Below, in pieces: positions 8,658 to 16,606 of a stretch of DNA of 34,952 nucleotides (position 1 is its first letter; the number at the start of each line of letters is the position of its first letter). The notes beneath the pieces were generated by a model that saw only the letters and a list, made by a program, of their open reading frames with translations, did no database searches and was not told the DNA's origin. The DNA comes from Candidatus Eisenbacteria bacterium RBG_16_71_46. GTDB lineage: Bacteria > Eisenbacteria > RBG-16-71-46. The position numbers and the translations under genes are program-made. Location of the stretch: assembly GCA_001780165.1 (NCBI GenBank), contig MFFQ01000002.1:36677-71628 (forward strand). The letters run 5' to 3'.

Positions 8658-8936
8658 ATGACGAAGGCAGATATCGTGGATCAGATTGCCGAACGGACGG
8701 GCCTGACCAAGAAGGACGTGGCCGAGACCGTCGATTCTTTCCTGAACGCGGTCGCGCGCGCGCTGGCGAACGGCCACCACATCGAGATCCGGGGCTTCGG
8801 CACGTTTCGAGTGAAGGACCGCAAGTCGCGCATCGCGCGCAATCCGCGAACGGGCGAGGCGGTGCCCGTGCCTCCACGCAAGGTCCCGGTCTTCAAGGTC
8901 TCCAAGGAACTCAAGGACATGGTGGCGCAGGGCTGA
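8658..8936 (+). CDS. HU-family nucleoid DNA-binding protein
   Basis: A 92-residue histone-like protein that bends and compacts DNA as a dimer. The N-terminal helices (MTKADIVDQIAERTGLTKKDVAETVDSF) are followed by the beta-arm with GFGTFRVKDR, ARNPRTGE (the intercalating proline) and a C-terminal helix. Length and motifs match HU/IHF proteins; assignment to HU or an IHF subunit is not possible here. The start ATG 8658 is preceded by GAGGAGGG at about 8646-8653. It has its own strong promoter and stands as a single-gene unit facing the convergent metalloprotease gene. Confidence 0.96.
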   Translation: MTKADIVDQIAERTGLTKKDVAETVDSFLNAVARALANGHHIEIRGFGTFRVKDRKSRIARNPRTGEAVPVPPRKVPVFKVSKELKDMVAQG

Positions 8937-8981
8937 TCGGACCGCGTCGCCGAGGGTCGCGCCACCGGGCGATAGTCGTGT

Positions 8982-9011
8982 ACGGGGTGAGAGAGCCGCG
9001 CTCCTCCCCGT
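8982..9011. terminator. Possible shared terminator between HU and yugP
   Basis: ACGGGG at the left edge and CCCCGT at the right edge flank an interrupted inner stem (GAG/CTC, GAGC/GCTC). It lies in the 94-base gap between convergent genes, where a two-way terminator would be expected. The stem has bulges and no clean T-run, so support is modest. Confidence 0.3.
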
Positions 9012-9030
9012 TCGTCATTCCCCCGCGGGA

Positions 9031-9726
9031 TCAGCGCCGGCTGTCGCGCAGGATGATCAGGCGCAGGAGCTGCAGCGCCGCCATCCCCGCCGCGGCGACG
9101 TAGGTGAGCGCCGCCGCGTCCAGCACCTTCTTGGCCCGGGCCACCTCTTCGGGCGCGACGGCGCCGGTCGTGCTCAGCTGCACCAGCGCGCGCTTCGAGG
9201 CGTCGAACTCCACCGGCAGGGTCACGACCTGGAACAGCACGGCTCCGGTGAAGAACAGGATCCCGAGGTCCATGAGCCACGACAGCGACGGGCTCGCGAA
9301 GATGAAGCCGATGAAGAACAGCGGGAAGGCGAGCATGCTGGTCCAGCCCGCCACCGGCGCGATCGCCGAGCGAATCGCCAGCGGGAAGTAACCGTTCGCG
9401 TGCTGCAGCACGTGGCCGACCTCGTGCGCCGCGACCGCGATGGACGCGATCGAGCGCCCTTCGTAGATCGGATGCGAGAGGCGCACCTTCTTGACCCGCG
9501 GGTCGTAGTGGTCGCTGAGCTGCCCGCCGACCTCCTCGATCTGCACGTCCGATACGCCGTTCTGCAGCATGATGGCCTGCGCCATCTCGCGGCCGGTCCG
9601 GCCGTTGGCGGCGGGAACCTTCGACATCTCGGCGTAGGTGTGCTGCACCTTCCACTGGGCCCACATCGCGAAGATCATCGCCGGGATGAGGAGCAGAAAG
9701 GTCGGATCGAAGAAGAGAAACGGCAT
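9031..9726 (-). CDS. yugP: YugP-family membrane zinc metallopeptidase
   Basis: A 231-residue integral membrane protein of the COG2738 neutral zinc peptidase family. Residues 4-24 form an N-terminal membrane helix. The zinc-binding helix HEVGH is at 101-105 (AAHEVGHVLQHA), with Glu173 in PVEFDAS as the probable third ligand. Membrane segments lie at about 118-145, 150-172 and 205-226. Conserved NGRTGREMAQAIM and SDHYDP motifs are present, so the enzyme should be active. Its substrates are not known; membrane protein quality control is a common suggestion. It is the only clearly real minus-strand gene in the window. On the minus strand GGAG lies 10 bases before the ATG, within an 11-base palindrome at 9730-9740. 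Confidence 0.93.
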   Translation of the reverse strand: MPFLFFDPTFLLLIPAMIFAMWAQWKVQHTYAEMSKVPAANGRTGREMAQAIMLQNGVSDVQIEEVGGQLSDHYDPRVKKVRLSHPIYEGRSIASIAVAAHEVGHVLQHANGYFPLAIRSAIAPVAGWTSMLAFPLFFIGFIFASPSLSWLMDLGILFFTGAVLFQVVTLPVEFDASKRALVQLSTTGAVAPEEVARAKKVLDAAALTYVAAAGMAALQLLRLIILRDSRR

Positions 9727-10161
9727 CGCGGAGTCACTCCCTGATGGCTGGGTGGATCGAGGCCGGCGCCGGGCTCCGGCGCGTCGGCCTTTGGGATGCG
9801 ACCAACCCCCCGCAGCGATGCGCCGAATCGGTCGGGTGCGGCACCGCCGCCCCCCGGGCGGCCGACCGGCCCACCGACACCAGGAGACGCCAGATCGGGC
9901 GCCGACTTGTCACACCGTTGTCAGACGCGCGAGAAGGGAACGCGGTCCCGCTCGGCCCGGGGCGGCCGATGCGCTCCGGCCGGCGGTCCGGCCTCAGGCT
10001 CGGGGCCCCATCAGGCTCGGCACTTCTGCCCGCATCCTCCATTGCGTACACTCGCGGGCGACGGGCCGCTGCGCGCGGCGCGGGCCGCGCGGCTCAGCCT
10101 GGGGCCGCCGGGCCGGGCCCGGATCCGCCTGCGGTCGCGTCACGCTGGTCAGGGGGTGCTC
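9727..10161. other. Divergent intergenic region between yugP and the threonine aldolase gene
   Basis: About 435 bases with no convincing gene. Plus-strand frames across it are Arg/Pro/Gly-rich with no family resemblance. Visible items are the palindrome GGAGTCACTCC at 9730-9740 next to the yugP start; two TTGTCA direct repeats at 9907-9912 and 9918-9923, 11 bases apart (one helical turn); a possible -10 TACACT at 10047-10052 for the aldolase, with only a poor -35; and a GC hairpin, GCGCGGC (10073-10079) with GCCGCGC (10084-10090), in the putative aldolase leader. Confidence 0.5.
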
Positions 10162-11226
10162 GTGCCGGATTCACCACCCATCGTCGATCTGCGCAGCGAC
10201 ACCGTGACCCGCCCCACGCCCGCGATGCGCCGGGCGATGGCCGAGGCCGAGGTCGGTGACGACGTGTTCGGCGACGATCCCACGGTGCAGGCGCTCGAGC
10301 GCCGCGTCGCCGGGCTCGCGGGCCGCGAGGCGGGGCTCTTCGTGCCCAGCGGCACCATGGGCAACCAGCTCGCGGTCATGAGCCAGACCTCGCCCGGCGA
10401 CGAGGTGCTGCTCGAGCAGGAGTGTCACATCTTCCGCTACGAGCAGGGCGGGGTCGCCGCCAACGCGGGCTGCCTCGCGCACCTGATCCCGAGCGAGCGA
10501 GGGGCGGTGGACCCGCGGACGATCGAGGCCCTCCCCGCCGCGGGTGACGACGATCACGTCGCGCGGCTGCGGCTGCTGTGCCTGGAGAACACGCACAACC
10601 GTCACGGCGGCGCGATCGTGCCGCTCGCGCGCCTGAGCGAGCTGGCCGCCGCGGCGCGCGCGCGCGGCATGCGGGTGCACCTCGACGGCGCGCGATTGTG
10701 GAACGCGAGTGTGGCGAGCGGGGTGCCGATCGCCGACTACGCCGCCACGGCCGATACGGTGATGATGTGCTTCTCCAAGGCGCTCGGCGCTCCGGTGGGC
10801 TCGATCCTGGTCGGCGATGCCGCCACGATCCGGAGCGCGCGGCGGCACCGCAAGCGGCTCGGCGGCGCCATGCGCCAGGTGGGCATCCTCGCCGCGGCCT
10901 GCCTGTACGCGCTGGACCACCATGTCGCGCGGCTGGACCAGGACCACCGTCGCGCGCGTGACCTCGCGGCGGGCCTCGGCGCCGCGGCCGGGGTGCGCGT
11001 CGTCGCACCCGAAACCAACATCGTCCTGGTCGAGCTCGAACACCCGGCGCTCGATCCGCAGGCCCTGCTCGCCGCGCTCGAGCGCCGCGGCGTGCGCCTG
11101 GTGCGCTTCGGCGCGCGACGGCTGCGCGCCATCACCCACCTCGACGTGGACGACGCCGGGGTGGAGCGGGCGATCGCCGCGCTCCGGGGCGCGGTCGCCG
11201 AACGGCTCGCCGCTGCGGCGGTGTGA
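10162..11226 (+). CDS. ltaE: Low-specificity L-threonine aldolase (PLP-dependent)
   Basis: This fold-type I PLP enzyme cleaves L-threonine or L-allo-threonine to glycine and acetaldehyde. The 354-residue product starts with the family hallmark [16 protein letters not shown]. It continues with [42 protein letters not shown] and [11 protein letters not shown] (PLP-pyridine Asp), and has the Schiff-base Lys206 in [12 protein letters not shown]. Everything expected for activity is present. The frame stays open well upstream, but conserved sequence begins only here. GTG 10162 is chosen because AGGGGG lies 5 bases before it; GTG 10156 is two codons upstream. The gene appears to be a single unit; the rsmI promoter follows 55 bases after its stop. 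Confidence 0.94.
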   Translation: MPDSPPIVDLRSDTVTRPTPAMRRAMAEAEVGDDVFGDDPTVQALERRVAGLAGREAGLFVPSGTMGNQLAVMSQTSPGDEVLLEQECHIFRYEQGGVAANAGCLAHLIPSERGAVDPRTIEALPAAGDDDHVARLRLLCLENTHNRHGGAIVPLARLSELAAAARARGMRVHLDGARLWNASVASGVPIADYAATADTVMMCFSKALGAPVGSILVGDAATIRSARRHRKRLGGAMRQVGILAAACLYALDHHVARLDQDHRRARDLAAGLGAAAGVRVVAPETNIVLVELEHPALDPQALLAALERRGVRLVRFGARRLRAITHLDVDDAGVERAIAALRGAVAERLAAAAV

Positions 11227-11280
11227 GGCGGGCGCGGGTGCCCGCCGGGCGCCGGCGCGGCGCCGCGGGCGCGGCCGGTG

Positions 11281-11309
11281 TGGACGCTCCCCGAGCCGCG
11301 TGCTACTTT
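11281..11309 (+). promoter_or_regulatory. Promoter for the rsmI operon
   Basis: TGGACG at 11281-11286, a 17-base spacer and TACTTT at 11304-11309 preceded by TGC. It is about 50 bases before the rsmI start. The -35 is one base off the TTGACG seen at two other sites. Confidence 0.5.
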
Positions 11310-11361
11310 GCGTCGGCTTTTCGGGATCGATCCGGCCGACTCCTCGGGAGAAGGACAGGGT

Positions 11362-12084
11362 GTGACCCAGGCGCGCGCGGCGCATGGACCGGGAACGCTG
11401 TACCTGGTGGCGACGCCCATCGGCAACCTCGAGGACATCACGCAGCGCGCGCTGCGGATTCTCTCCGAGGTGCAGGTCGTGGCGGCCGAGGACACTCGGC
11501 GCACGCGGCGCCTGCTCGAGCACTTCGGACTTTCGGTCCCGGTGGTGAGTCTCTTCGAGCACAACGAGCGGTCGCGGACCCCGGGGCTCGTCGGCCGGCT
11601 GCTCGAGGGTGACTCGGTGGCGGCGGTGACCGACGCGGGCTCGCCGGGCGTGAGCGACCCCGGCTATCCGCTGGTGCGGGCGGCGATCGAGGCGGGACTC
11701 CGGGTGGAGAGCATCCCCGGCCCGAGTGCCGTGATCGCCGCGCTGCAGGTGAGCGGACTGCCTACCGACGCGTTCACGTTCGTGGGATTCCTGCCGGTGC
11801 GCGGGTCCGCGCGGCGCCGCCGGCTCGAGGAGATCGCCGAGCGGCGGGAGACGCTGGTGGTGTTCGAATCGCCACATCGGATCGACGCGTGCCTCGCGGA
11901 CCTCGAGCAGCTGTGGGGCGAGCGGCCGATCGCGCTGGCGCGCGAGCTGACGAAGACGTTCGAAGAGGTGCTGCGTGGAAGCGCGCGTGAAGTGCGCGCC
12001 GCGCTGGCGCCGGACAAGCGACGGGGGGAGATGGTGCTGGTGCTGGGTGGGCGGACCCGCAAGGACAGGCGGATCTCTCGGTGA
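11362..12084 (+). CDS. rsmI: 16S rRNA (cytidine-1402-2'-O)-methyltransferase RsmI
   Basis: RsmI uses S-adenosylmethionine to methylate the 2'-OH of C1402 in the ribosomal decoding centre. The 240-residue product carries the tetrapyrrole-methylase-fold signatures LYLVATPIGNLEDIT, AEDTRRTRRLL, VAAVTDAGSPGVSDPGYPLV and SIPGPSAVIAALQVSGLP. GTG 11362 is taken as start because AAGGA lies about 6 bases upstream and the conserved domain begins nine residues later. It ends in a GTGA overlap with the next gene, so the two are translationally coupled. Length is slightly below the E. coli protein because the C-terminal extension is short. Confidence 0.95.
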   Translation: MTQARAAHGPGTLYLVATPIGNLEDITQRALRILSEVQVVAAEDTRRTRRLLEHFGLSVPVVSLFEHNERSRTPGLVGRLLEGDSVAAVTDAGSPGVSDPGYPLVRAAIEAGLRVESIPGPSAVIAALQVSGLPTDAFTFVGFLPVRGSARRRRLEEIAERRETLVVFESPHRIDACLADLEQLWGERPIALARELTKTFEEVLRGSAREVRAALAPDKRRGEMVLVLGGRTRKDRRISR

Positions 12085-12806
12085 GCTCGCCACCGACGGC
12101 CTTCGTTCGCTGGCGGGGTGGAGGCGCGGCGCTGGGCCGGTTCAAGTCGGCCCTGCGCCGCGCCGCGCACCGCGCGGTGGCGCCGGTGGTGGGCGGACTC
12201 GCGGCGATCGGGGTTCGTCCCGACCACGTGACGGTGCTCGGGCTGGTGATGAGCGCGGGCGCGGGGCTGGCCTTCTTCGAGGGCGCGTTCCGCTGGGGCG
12301 CGGTCTACGCCGCGGTCGCCGGGATCTGCGACGTGCTCGACGGCGAGCTGGCGCGCCGCCGCGACGAATTCTCGAAGTTCGGGGCGTTCCTCGACTCGAC
12401 GCTGGACCGCCTGAGCGAAGGGCTGATCCTGCTCGGGATCGCCGGCTTCTACGTCGTCCACCTGGTGGAGTTGAGCTTCGACCCCTCGCTGGTGATGGCC
12501 GAGGTGAGCCGCGGGCTCGAGCCGCGGACCTGGGCGGTGGTCGCGCTCACCGCGATGCTGGCGCTGGTGATGTCGCTATTGGTGTCGTACACCCGGGCGC
12601 GCGCCGAGGGGCTGGGCCTGGAGTGCCGGGTGGGCTGGTTCGAGCGGCCGGAACGGCTGGCGCTGCTGATCGTGGCGGGGGCGTTCGGGGTGAGCCGGGT
12701 GATGCCCGCGGCCCTTCTGCTGCTGGTGGCGCTCTCGGCGGTCACGGTGGCGCAGCGGATCAGGCACGTGTGGGAGATCACCCGCGGAGCGGGATTGGAC
12801 CGATAG
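12081..12806 (+). CDS. CDP-alcohol phosphatidyltransferase, probable phosphatidylinositol-phosphate synthase
   Basis: A 241-residue integral membrane enzyme that transfers a phosphatidyl group from CDP-diacylglycerol to an alcohol. The family motif is complete: Asp84, Asp87-Gly88, Ala91-Arg92, Gly101, Asp105 and Asp109. About six hydrophobic segments follow the usual topology (for example [19 protein letters not shown] and [15 protein letters not shown]). The acceptor alcohol cannot be read from the motif. The next gene, 13 bases on, makes inositol 3-phosphate, so this is most likely a phosphatidylinositol-phosphate synthase as in actinobacteria and Bacteroides. Phosphatidylglycerol-phosphate synthase is the main alternative. 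The GTG start overlaps the rsmI stop as GTGA. Residues 1-30 are basic and probably face the cytoplasm. Confidence 0.88.
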   Translation: MSSPPTAFVRWRGGGAALGRFKSALRRAAHRAVAPVVGGLAAIGVRPDHVTVLGLVMSAGAGLAFFEGAFRWGAVYAAVAGICDVLDGELARRRDEFSKFGAFLDSTLDRLSEGLILLGIAGFYVVHLVELSFDPSLVMAEVSRGLEPRTWAVVALTAMLALVMSLLVSYTRARAEGLGLECRVGWFERPERLALLIVAGAFGVSRVMPAALLLLVALSAVTVAQRIRHVWEITRGAGLDR

Positions 12807-12819
12807 GAGGTTGAAGTCC

Positions 12820-14052
12820 ATGGGCAAAGTGCGCGTGGCGATCATCGGCGTGGGCAACTGCGCCTCGTCTTTCGTTCAGGGTCTCCACTACTACCGGAAC
12901 GCGCGGGAGGCCGACCGCGTGCCGGGGCTCATGCACGTGAGCCTCGGCGGCTATCACATCCGCGACGTCGAGATCTCGGCGGCGATCGACATCGACAAGA
13001 ACAAGGTCGGCAAGGACGTGTCCGAAGCGATCGTCACCTGGCCGAACAACACCATGGTGTTCGCGCGGGTGCCGAAGACCGGCATCGTGGTGCAGCGCGG
13101 CATGACCCACGACGGTCTCGGCAAGTACCTGTCGAAGATCATCCAGAAGGCCCCGGGCTCCACGGTGGACATCGTCAAGCTGCTGCGCGACACCCGGACC
13201 GACGTGGTCGTCAACTACCTGCCGGTGGGCTCGGAGGAGGCCACCAAGTGGTACGTCGAGCAGGTGCTCGAGGCCGGCTGCGCGTTCGTCAACTGCATCC
13301 CGGTGTTCATCGCGCGCGAGGCCTACTGGCGGCGGCGCTTCGAGAAGAAGGGCCTGCCGGTGATCGGCGACGACATCAAGTCGCAGGTCGGCGCCACCAT
13401 CACCCACCGCGTGCTCACCAGCCTGTTCAACGACCGCGGCGTGCGCATCGACCGCACCTACCAGCTCAACTTCGGGGGCAACACCGATTTCCTCAACATG
13501 CTCGAGCGTGAGCGGCTCGAATCGAAGAAGATCTCCAAGACCTCGGCGGTCACCAGCCTGATCCCCTACCCGATGGACGAGGAGAACGTGCACGTCGGTC
13601 CCAGCGACTACGTGCCGTGGCTCAAGGATCGCAAGTGGTGCCACATCCGGATGGAGGGCACCACCTTCGGGGACGTGCCGCTCAACCTCGAGCTCAAGCT
13701 CGAAGTGTGGGATTCGCCCAACTCCGCCGGCATCGTCATCGACGCCGTGCGCTGCGCCAAGCTCGGCCTCGACCACAAGCTCAAGGGCGCGCTGGTGGCG
13801 CCGTCCGCGTACTTCGAGAAGTCGCCGCCGTTCCAGTTCCCCGACGACGTCGCGCGCGAGATGGTCGAATCGTTCATCCGCGATCCGCGCATCGAGCTCA
13901 AGCTCGGCGATCGTCCCGGCGGCGCGGCCGCCCGCGTGGCGCGTGCCGCGCGCGCGACCAAGGCCGCGCCCTCCGCGAACGGCGCGCCCAAGCGGCCCGC
14001 GGTCCGCAAGCGCCCGCGCGCGAAGCGCGCCGCGGGGCGGCGCGCGCGCTAG
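12820..14052 (+). CDS. ino1: myo-Inositol-1-phosphate (inositol-3-phosphate) synthase
   Basis: Converts glucose 6-phosphate to inositol 3-phosphate with bound NAD. The 410-residue product has the NAD-binding start [14 protein letters not shown], then [34 protein letters not shown] (catalytic Lys region), [12 protein letters not shown] and [10 protein letters not shown], the last two hallmarks of the short bacterial/archaeal form. ATG 12820 is preferred because AGGAGG (12805-12810) is 9 bases upstream; TTG 12811 abuts the ribosome site. Residues 365-410 form an extra tail of almost only Ala, Arg, Lys and Pro (for example [18 protein letters not shown]), resembling histone-H1-like tails and absent from the usual enzyme. 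Together with the preceding phosphatidyltransferase it forms a predicted inositol-lipid pair. Confidence 0.95.
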   Translation: MGKVRVAIIGVGNCASSFVQGLHYYRNAREADRVPGLMHVSLGGYHIRDVEISAAIDIDKNKVGKDVSEAIVTWPNNTMVFARVPKTGIVVQRGMTHDGLGKYLSKIIQKAPGSTVDIVKLLRDTRTDVVVNYLPVGSEEATKWYVEQVLEAGCAFVNCIPVFIAREAYWRRRFEKKGLPVIGDDIKSQVGATITHRVLTSLFNDRGVRIDRTYQLNFGGNTDFLNMLERERLESKKISKTSAVTSLIPYPMDEENVHVGPSDYVPWLKDRKWCHIRMEGTTFGDVPLNLELKLEVWDSPNSAGIVIDAVRCAKLGLDHKLKGALVAPSAYFEKSPPFQFPDDVAREMVESFIRDPRIELKLGDRPGGAAARVARAARATKAAPSANGAPKRPAVRKRPRAKRAAGRRAR

Positions 14053-14180
14053 GCGCCGTTTGAAAGCGCGCGAGGGCAAGGCGTCGCGGTCGAGCGACGG
14101 GCGCAGTCGTGGCCCCTGGGCCACGTCGGAGCGAGGAGCCGACCGCGCAACGCAGCGATCGGGCGCTTTCGAACGGCGCC
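14052..14180 (+). other. Highly structured inverted-repeat element between ino1 and tmk
   Basis: GGCGCCGTTTGAAAGCGC (14052-14069) and GCGCTTTCGAACGGCGCC (14163-14180) are 18-base inverted arms that differ at one position, which becomes a G-U pair in RNA. Nested inside are CGCGGTCG (14085-14092) with CGACCGCG (14140-14147), and an apical hairpin CGTGGCC-CCTG-GGCCACG (14108-14125). The element begins on the last base of the ino1 stop and ends 3 bases before the weak GAGG ribosome site of tmk. It could be a cis-acting RNA structure controlling tmk translation or mRNA processing, or a small repeat element. No second copy was seen in this window. Confidence 0.7.
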
Positions 14181-14194
14181 CCGAGGCCACGTCC

Positions 14195-14839
14195 ATGCCC
14201 GGGCTCCTCGTCACCTTCGAGGGCGGCGAGGGCTCCGGCAAATCCACCCAGCTCGCCCGGCTCGCCGCGCGCTGCGCCGAGCTCGGCATCGAGCCGCTGG
14301 TGACGCGGGAGCCCGGCGGCACCCCGCTCGCCGAGGGGATCCGGGGACTGCTGCTCGATCCCGCCCGCCGGCCGGGTCCGGTGGCGGAGGCGTTCCTGAT
14401 GGAGGCCGCGCGCGCCGAGTTGGTGACCGACGTCATCCGCCCCGCGCTCGCCGGCGGGCGCGTGGTGATGTGCGATCGCTTCGACGACTCGACGCTCGCC
14501 TACCAGGGTGGCGGGCGCGGGCTCGACCTGGAGCAGCTCGCGGACTGGAACCGGGCCGCGACCGGCGGTCTTACGCCCGACCTCACGCTGCTCTACGATC
14601 TCGATCCCGCGGTCGGACTCGCCCGCCGCGCCCAGGCCCCCGGTCCCCTCAACCGGCTCGACCGCGAGCCTCCCGAGTTCCACGCCCGGGTGCGGGAGCG
14701 GTATGTGGCGCTCGCGCGGGCCGCGCCCGGGCGCTTCGTGGTGCTCGACGCCGCGCTGCCGCCGGAGCGGCTCGAGCTCCTGGGCTGGGCCGCGCTCGAG
14801 GCGCAGCTGCGGCGGCGGGGCCTGATTCCAAGCGCCTGA
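14195..14839 (+). CDS. tmk: Thymidylate kinase
   Basis: Phosphorylates dTMP to dTDP for DNA synthesis. The 214-residue product has the P-loop FEGGEGSGKST with Lys16, the TREPGGTP motif, and Asp94-Arg95-Phe96 followed by DDSTLAYQGGGRG for dTMP binding. A LID region around RAQAPGPLNRLD follows. Length and motif order are typical. ATG 14195 is chosen because the conserved domain begins at once and GAGG lies at 14183-14186; the open frame upstream runs through the structured element and ino1 tail and has no coding signature. It is the last gene of the rsmI-to-tmk run. Confidence 0.95.
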   Translation: MPGLLVTFEGGEGSGKSTQLARLAARCAELGIEPLVTREPGGTPLAEGIRGLLLDPARRPGPVAEAFLMEAARAELVTDVIRPALAGGRVVMCDRFDDSTLAYQGGGRGLDLEQLADWNRAATGGLTPDLTLLYDLDPAVGLARRAQAPGPLNRLDREPPEFHARVRERYVALARAAPGRFVVLDAALPPERLELLGWAALEAQLRRRGLIPSA

Positions 14840-14877
14840 GACGCAGTGGGCGGGGCGCGGAAGCGGTGCCGACGGTG

Positions 14878-14886
14878 TGCTATAGT
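14878..14886 (+). promoter_or_regulatory. Extended -10 promoter for the S41 protease operon
   Basis: TGC directly followed by TATAGT (14881-14886), the closest -10 match in the window. No good -35 lies at 17-18 bases, as is common for extended -10 promoters. Transcription would begin near 14893, giving a leader of about 110 bases. Confidence 0.5.
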
Positions 14887-14900
14887 CGCGGATCGGTTCG

Positions 14901-14955
14901 GGGGGCGCAGCCCCCGCTCCGCAGCGGCGGCCGCGCGCCCCGGGCGAGGCCCGGG
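14901..14955 (+). other. Hairpin-rich leader of the S41 protease gene
   Basis: Three successive small hairpins: GGGGGC-GCA-GCCCCC (14901-14915), CGCT-CCGC-AGCG (14915-14926) and CCCGGGC-GAG-GCCCGGG (14939-14955). They fall just after the predicted transcription start and before the ribosome site GGGAGGT at 14993-14999. They may stabilise the transcript or attenuate it; no known riboswitch was recognised. Confidence 0.4.
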
Positions 14956-15002
14956 AATCCCGCGCCGCGAGTCCCGCCGCCGGCGTCCTGTCGGGAGGTA
15001 CC

Positions 15003-16604
15003 GTGATCCGTCGCCGCGTCATCCTGGCCGCGCTGTGCGTCGTGCTGTTCGGCCTCGGCTGGTGGGTCGGGCGCGGGGGCGCGAGCAACGACCTCTACGG
15101 CAATCTCGACCTCTTCGTCGAGATCCTGCAGAAGGTCGAAAGCAACTACGTCGATCCGGTGGATCCCCACCAGCTGGTGGATGGCGCGATCAAGGGCATG
15201 CTGCGCACGCTCGATCCGCACTCCCAGTACCTCGACACCAAGGCCTACGCCAGCCTCGAAAACGTCACCCACGGCAGTTTCGAGGGCATCGGCATCGTGG
15301 TCAGCATGCGTGACAACCGCCCGACCGTCATCGCCCCGATCGAGGGGTCCCCGGCCTGGGAGGCCGGTCTGCAGAGCGGCGACGTCATCGTGCGCATCGA
15401 CGGGGAGTCCACCTCCGGGTTCACGGTCGAGGACACGGCCGACCGCCTGCGCGGCCGCGACGGCAGCTCGGTGACGGTGAGCCTGCGCCGCGAGGGCGAC
15501 CCCGAGGAGCGCGACGTCACCCTGATCCGCCGCCGGATCGAGACCAAGAGCGTCCCCTACGCGTTCGTCGCCGGCCACGGGACGGGCTACCTGCGCATCG
15601 CCAACTTCACCGAGAAGACCAGCGCGGAGGTGCGCGAGGCACTGACGAAATTGCGCGCCGACGGGGCGCGCAGCCTGGTGCTGGACCTGCGCTCCGACCC
15701 CGGTGGCCTGCTCGACCAGGCGGTGGACGTGGCGGAGGACTTCATCCCCAAGGGCTCGCTCGTGGTCTACACGCGCGGCCGCGCCCGCGGGCAGGACAAC
15801 CGCTACTACGCCGCGGAGCCACGGCCCGAGCTGCGCTGGCCGATGGTGGTGCTCGTCGACCAGGGCACGGCGTCGGCGTCCGAGATCGTCGCCGGTGCGC
15901 TCCAGGATCTCGACCGCGCGCTGATCGTCGGCCGCACCTCCTTTGGCAAGGGCTCGGTGCAGAGCGTGTTCCCGCTCGCCGGGCGCACCGCGGCGCTCAA
16001 GCTCACGACCGCGCTCTATTACACGCCCAGCGGGCGCTCGATCCACCGCGAGGGGCTGCCGTCCTTCGCCGCGAATTCCGGCGACGATGAGGGCGTCGGC
16101 GAGGCTCCGGCCGCACCCGCCCCGCCGGACAGCGTGCCGGTGCTGCGCTACCACACCGCGGACGGGCGCGTGGTCTACGGCGGGGGCGGCATCACGCCCG
16201 ACGTCGTCGTGACGCCGGACTCGCTGCCTCCGCTCGCCGCGCTGATCGAGCGGCGCGGGCTGCCGTTTCGCTTCGCCAACCGCTGGGTCACCGCCCACCC
16301 GGAAGGTGCCGCCGGCGCGGCCTTGAGCGAGGCCCAGTGGGACGGATTCGTGGAGCTGCTGCGGTCCGAGAAGATCGCGGCCGACCCGGAGGCGCTGCGG
16401 GCGCAGCGGCCGCTGCTCGAGCGGGCGGTGCGCCGCGAGCTGGCCCGGCGCCGGGGCGGGGACGCGGTGGCCGCGCGCATCGCGCTCGAGGGCGACCCGG
16501 TGTTCCAGCGCGCGCTCGAGGTGCTGGGCCGGGCGCGCCTGCCGCGCGAGGTCTTTGCCATCGGCGCGGCGGCGCCGGCGCCCGCCGCGGACGCGCAGCG
16601 CTGA
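15003..16604 (+). CDS. ctpA: S41-family C-terminal processing peptidase with PDZ domain
   Basis: A 533-residue exported serine protease that trims C-termini of envelope proteins. Residues 1-25 form an uncleaved anchor or signal peptide (ILAALCVVLFGLGWWVG). The family N-terminal region (VESNYVDPV, LDPHSQYLD) is followed by a PDZ domain at about 88-175 (GIGIVVSMRDN, GLQSGDVIVRIDG). The catalytic domain has DLRSDPGGLLDQAV, nucleophile Ser291 in GTASASEIVAGALQD, general base Lys316 and Gln320 in FGKGSVQ. The C-terminal 150 residues (after about 385) are helical and charged and extend beyond the core. GTG 15003 is supported by GGGAGGT just upstream. It heads a run of six tightly spaced genes. Confidence 0.94.
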   Translation: MIRRRVILAALCVVLFGLGWWVGRGGASNDLYGNLDLFVEILQKVESNYVDPVDPHQLVDGAIKGMLRTLDPHSQYLDTKAYASLENVTHGSFEGIGIVVSMRDNRPTVIAPIEGSPAWEAGLQSGDVIVRIDGESTSGFTVEDTADRLRGRDGSSVTVSLRREGDPEERDVTLIRRRIETKSVPYAFVAGHGTGYLRIANFTEKTSAEVREALTKLRADGARSLVLDLRSDPGGLLDQAVDVAEDFIPKGSLVVYTRGRARGQDNRYYAAEPRPELRWPMVVLVDQGTASASEIVAGALQDLDRALIVGRTSFGKGSVQSVFPLAGRTAALKLTTALYYTPSGRSIHREGLPSFAANSGDDEGVGEAPAAPAPPDSVPVLRYHTADGRVVYGGGGITPDVVVTPDSLPPLAALIERRGLPFRFANRWVTAHPEGAAGAALSEAQWDGFVELLRSEKIAADPEALRAQRPLLERAVRRELARRRGGDAVAARIALEGDPVFQRALEVLGRARLPREVFAIGAAAPAPAADAQR

Positions 16605-16606
16605 GC

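Noticed and set aside
10073-10090. Hairpin GCGCGGC-GCGG-GCCGCGC before the threonine aldolase gene, considered as a terminator
   Set aside because: No T-run follows, and it lies in the leader of a downstream gene. Such GC palindromes are expected often at this base composition.
14052-14180. Considered as the end of a mobile element or an attachment site
   Set aside because: No transposase, no target-site duplication and no second copy in the window. Left as a structured element of unknown nature.
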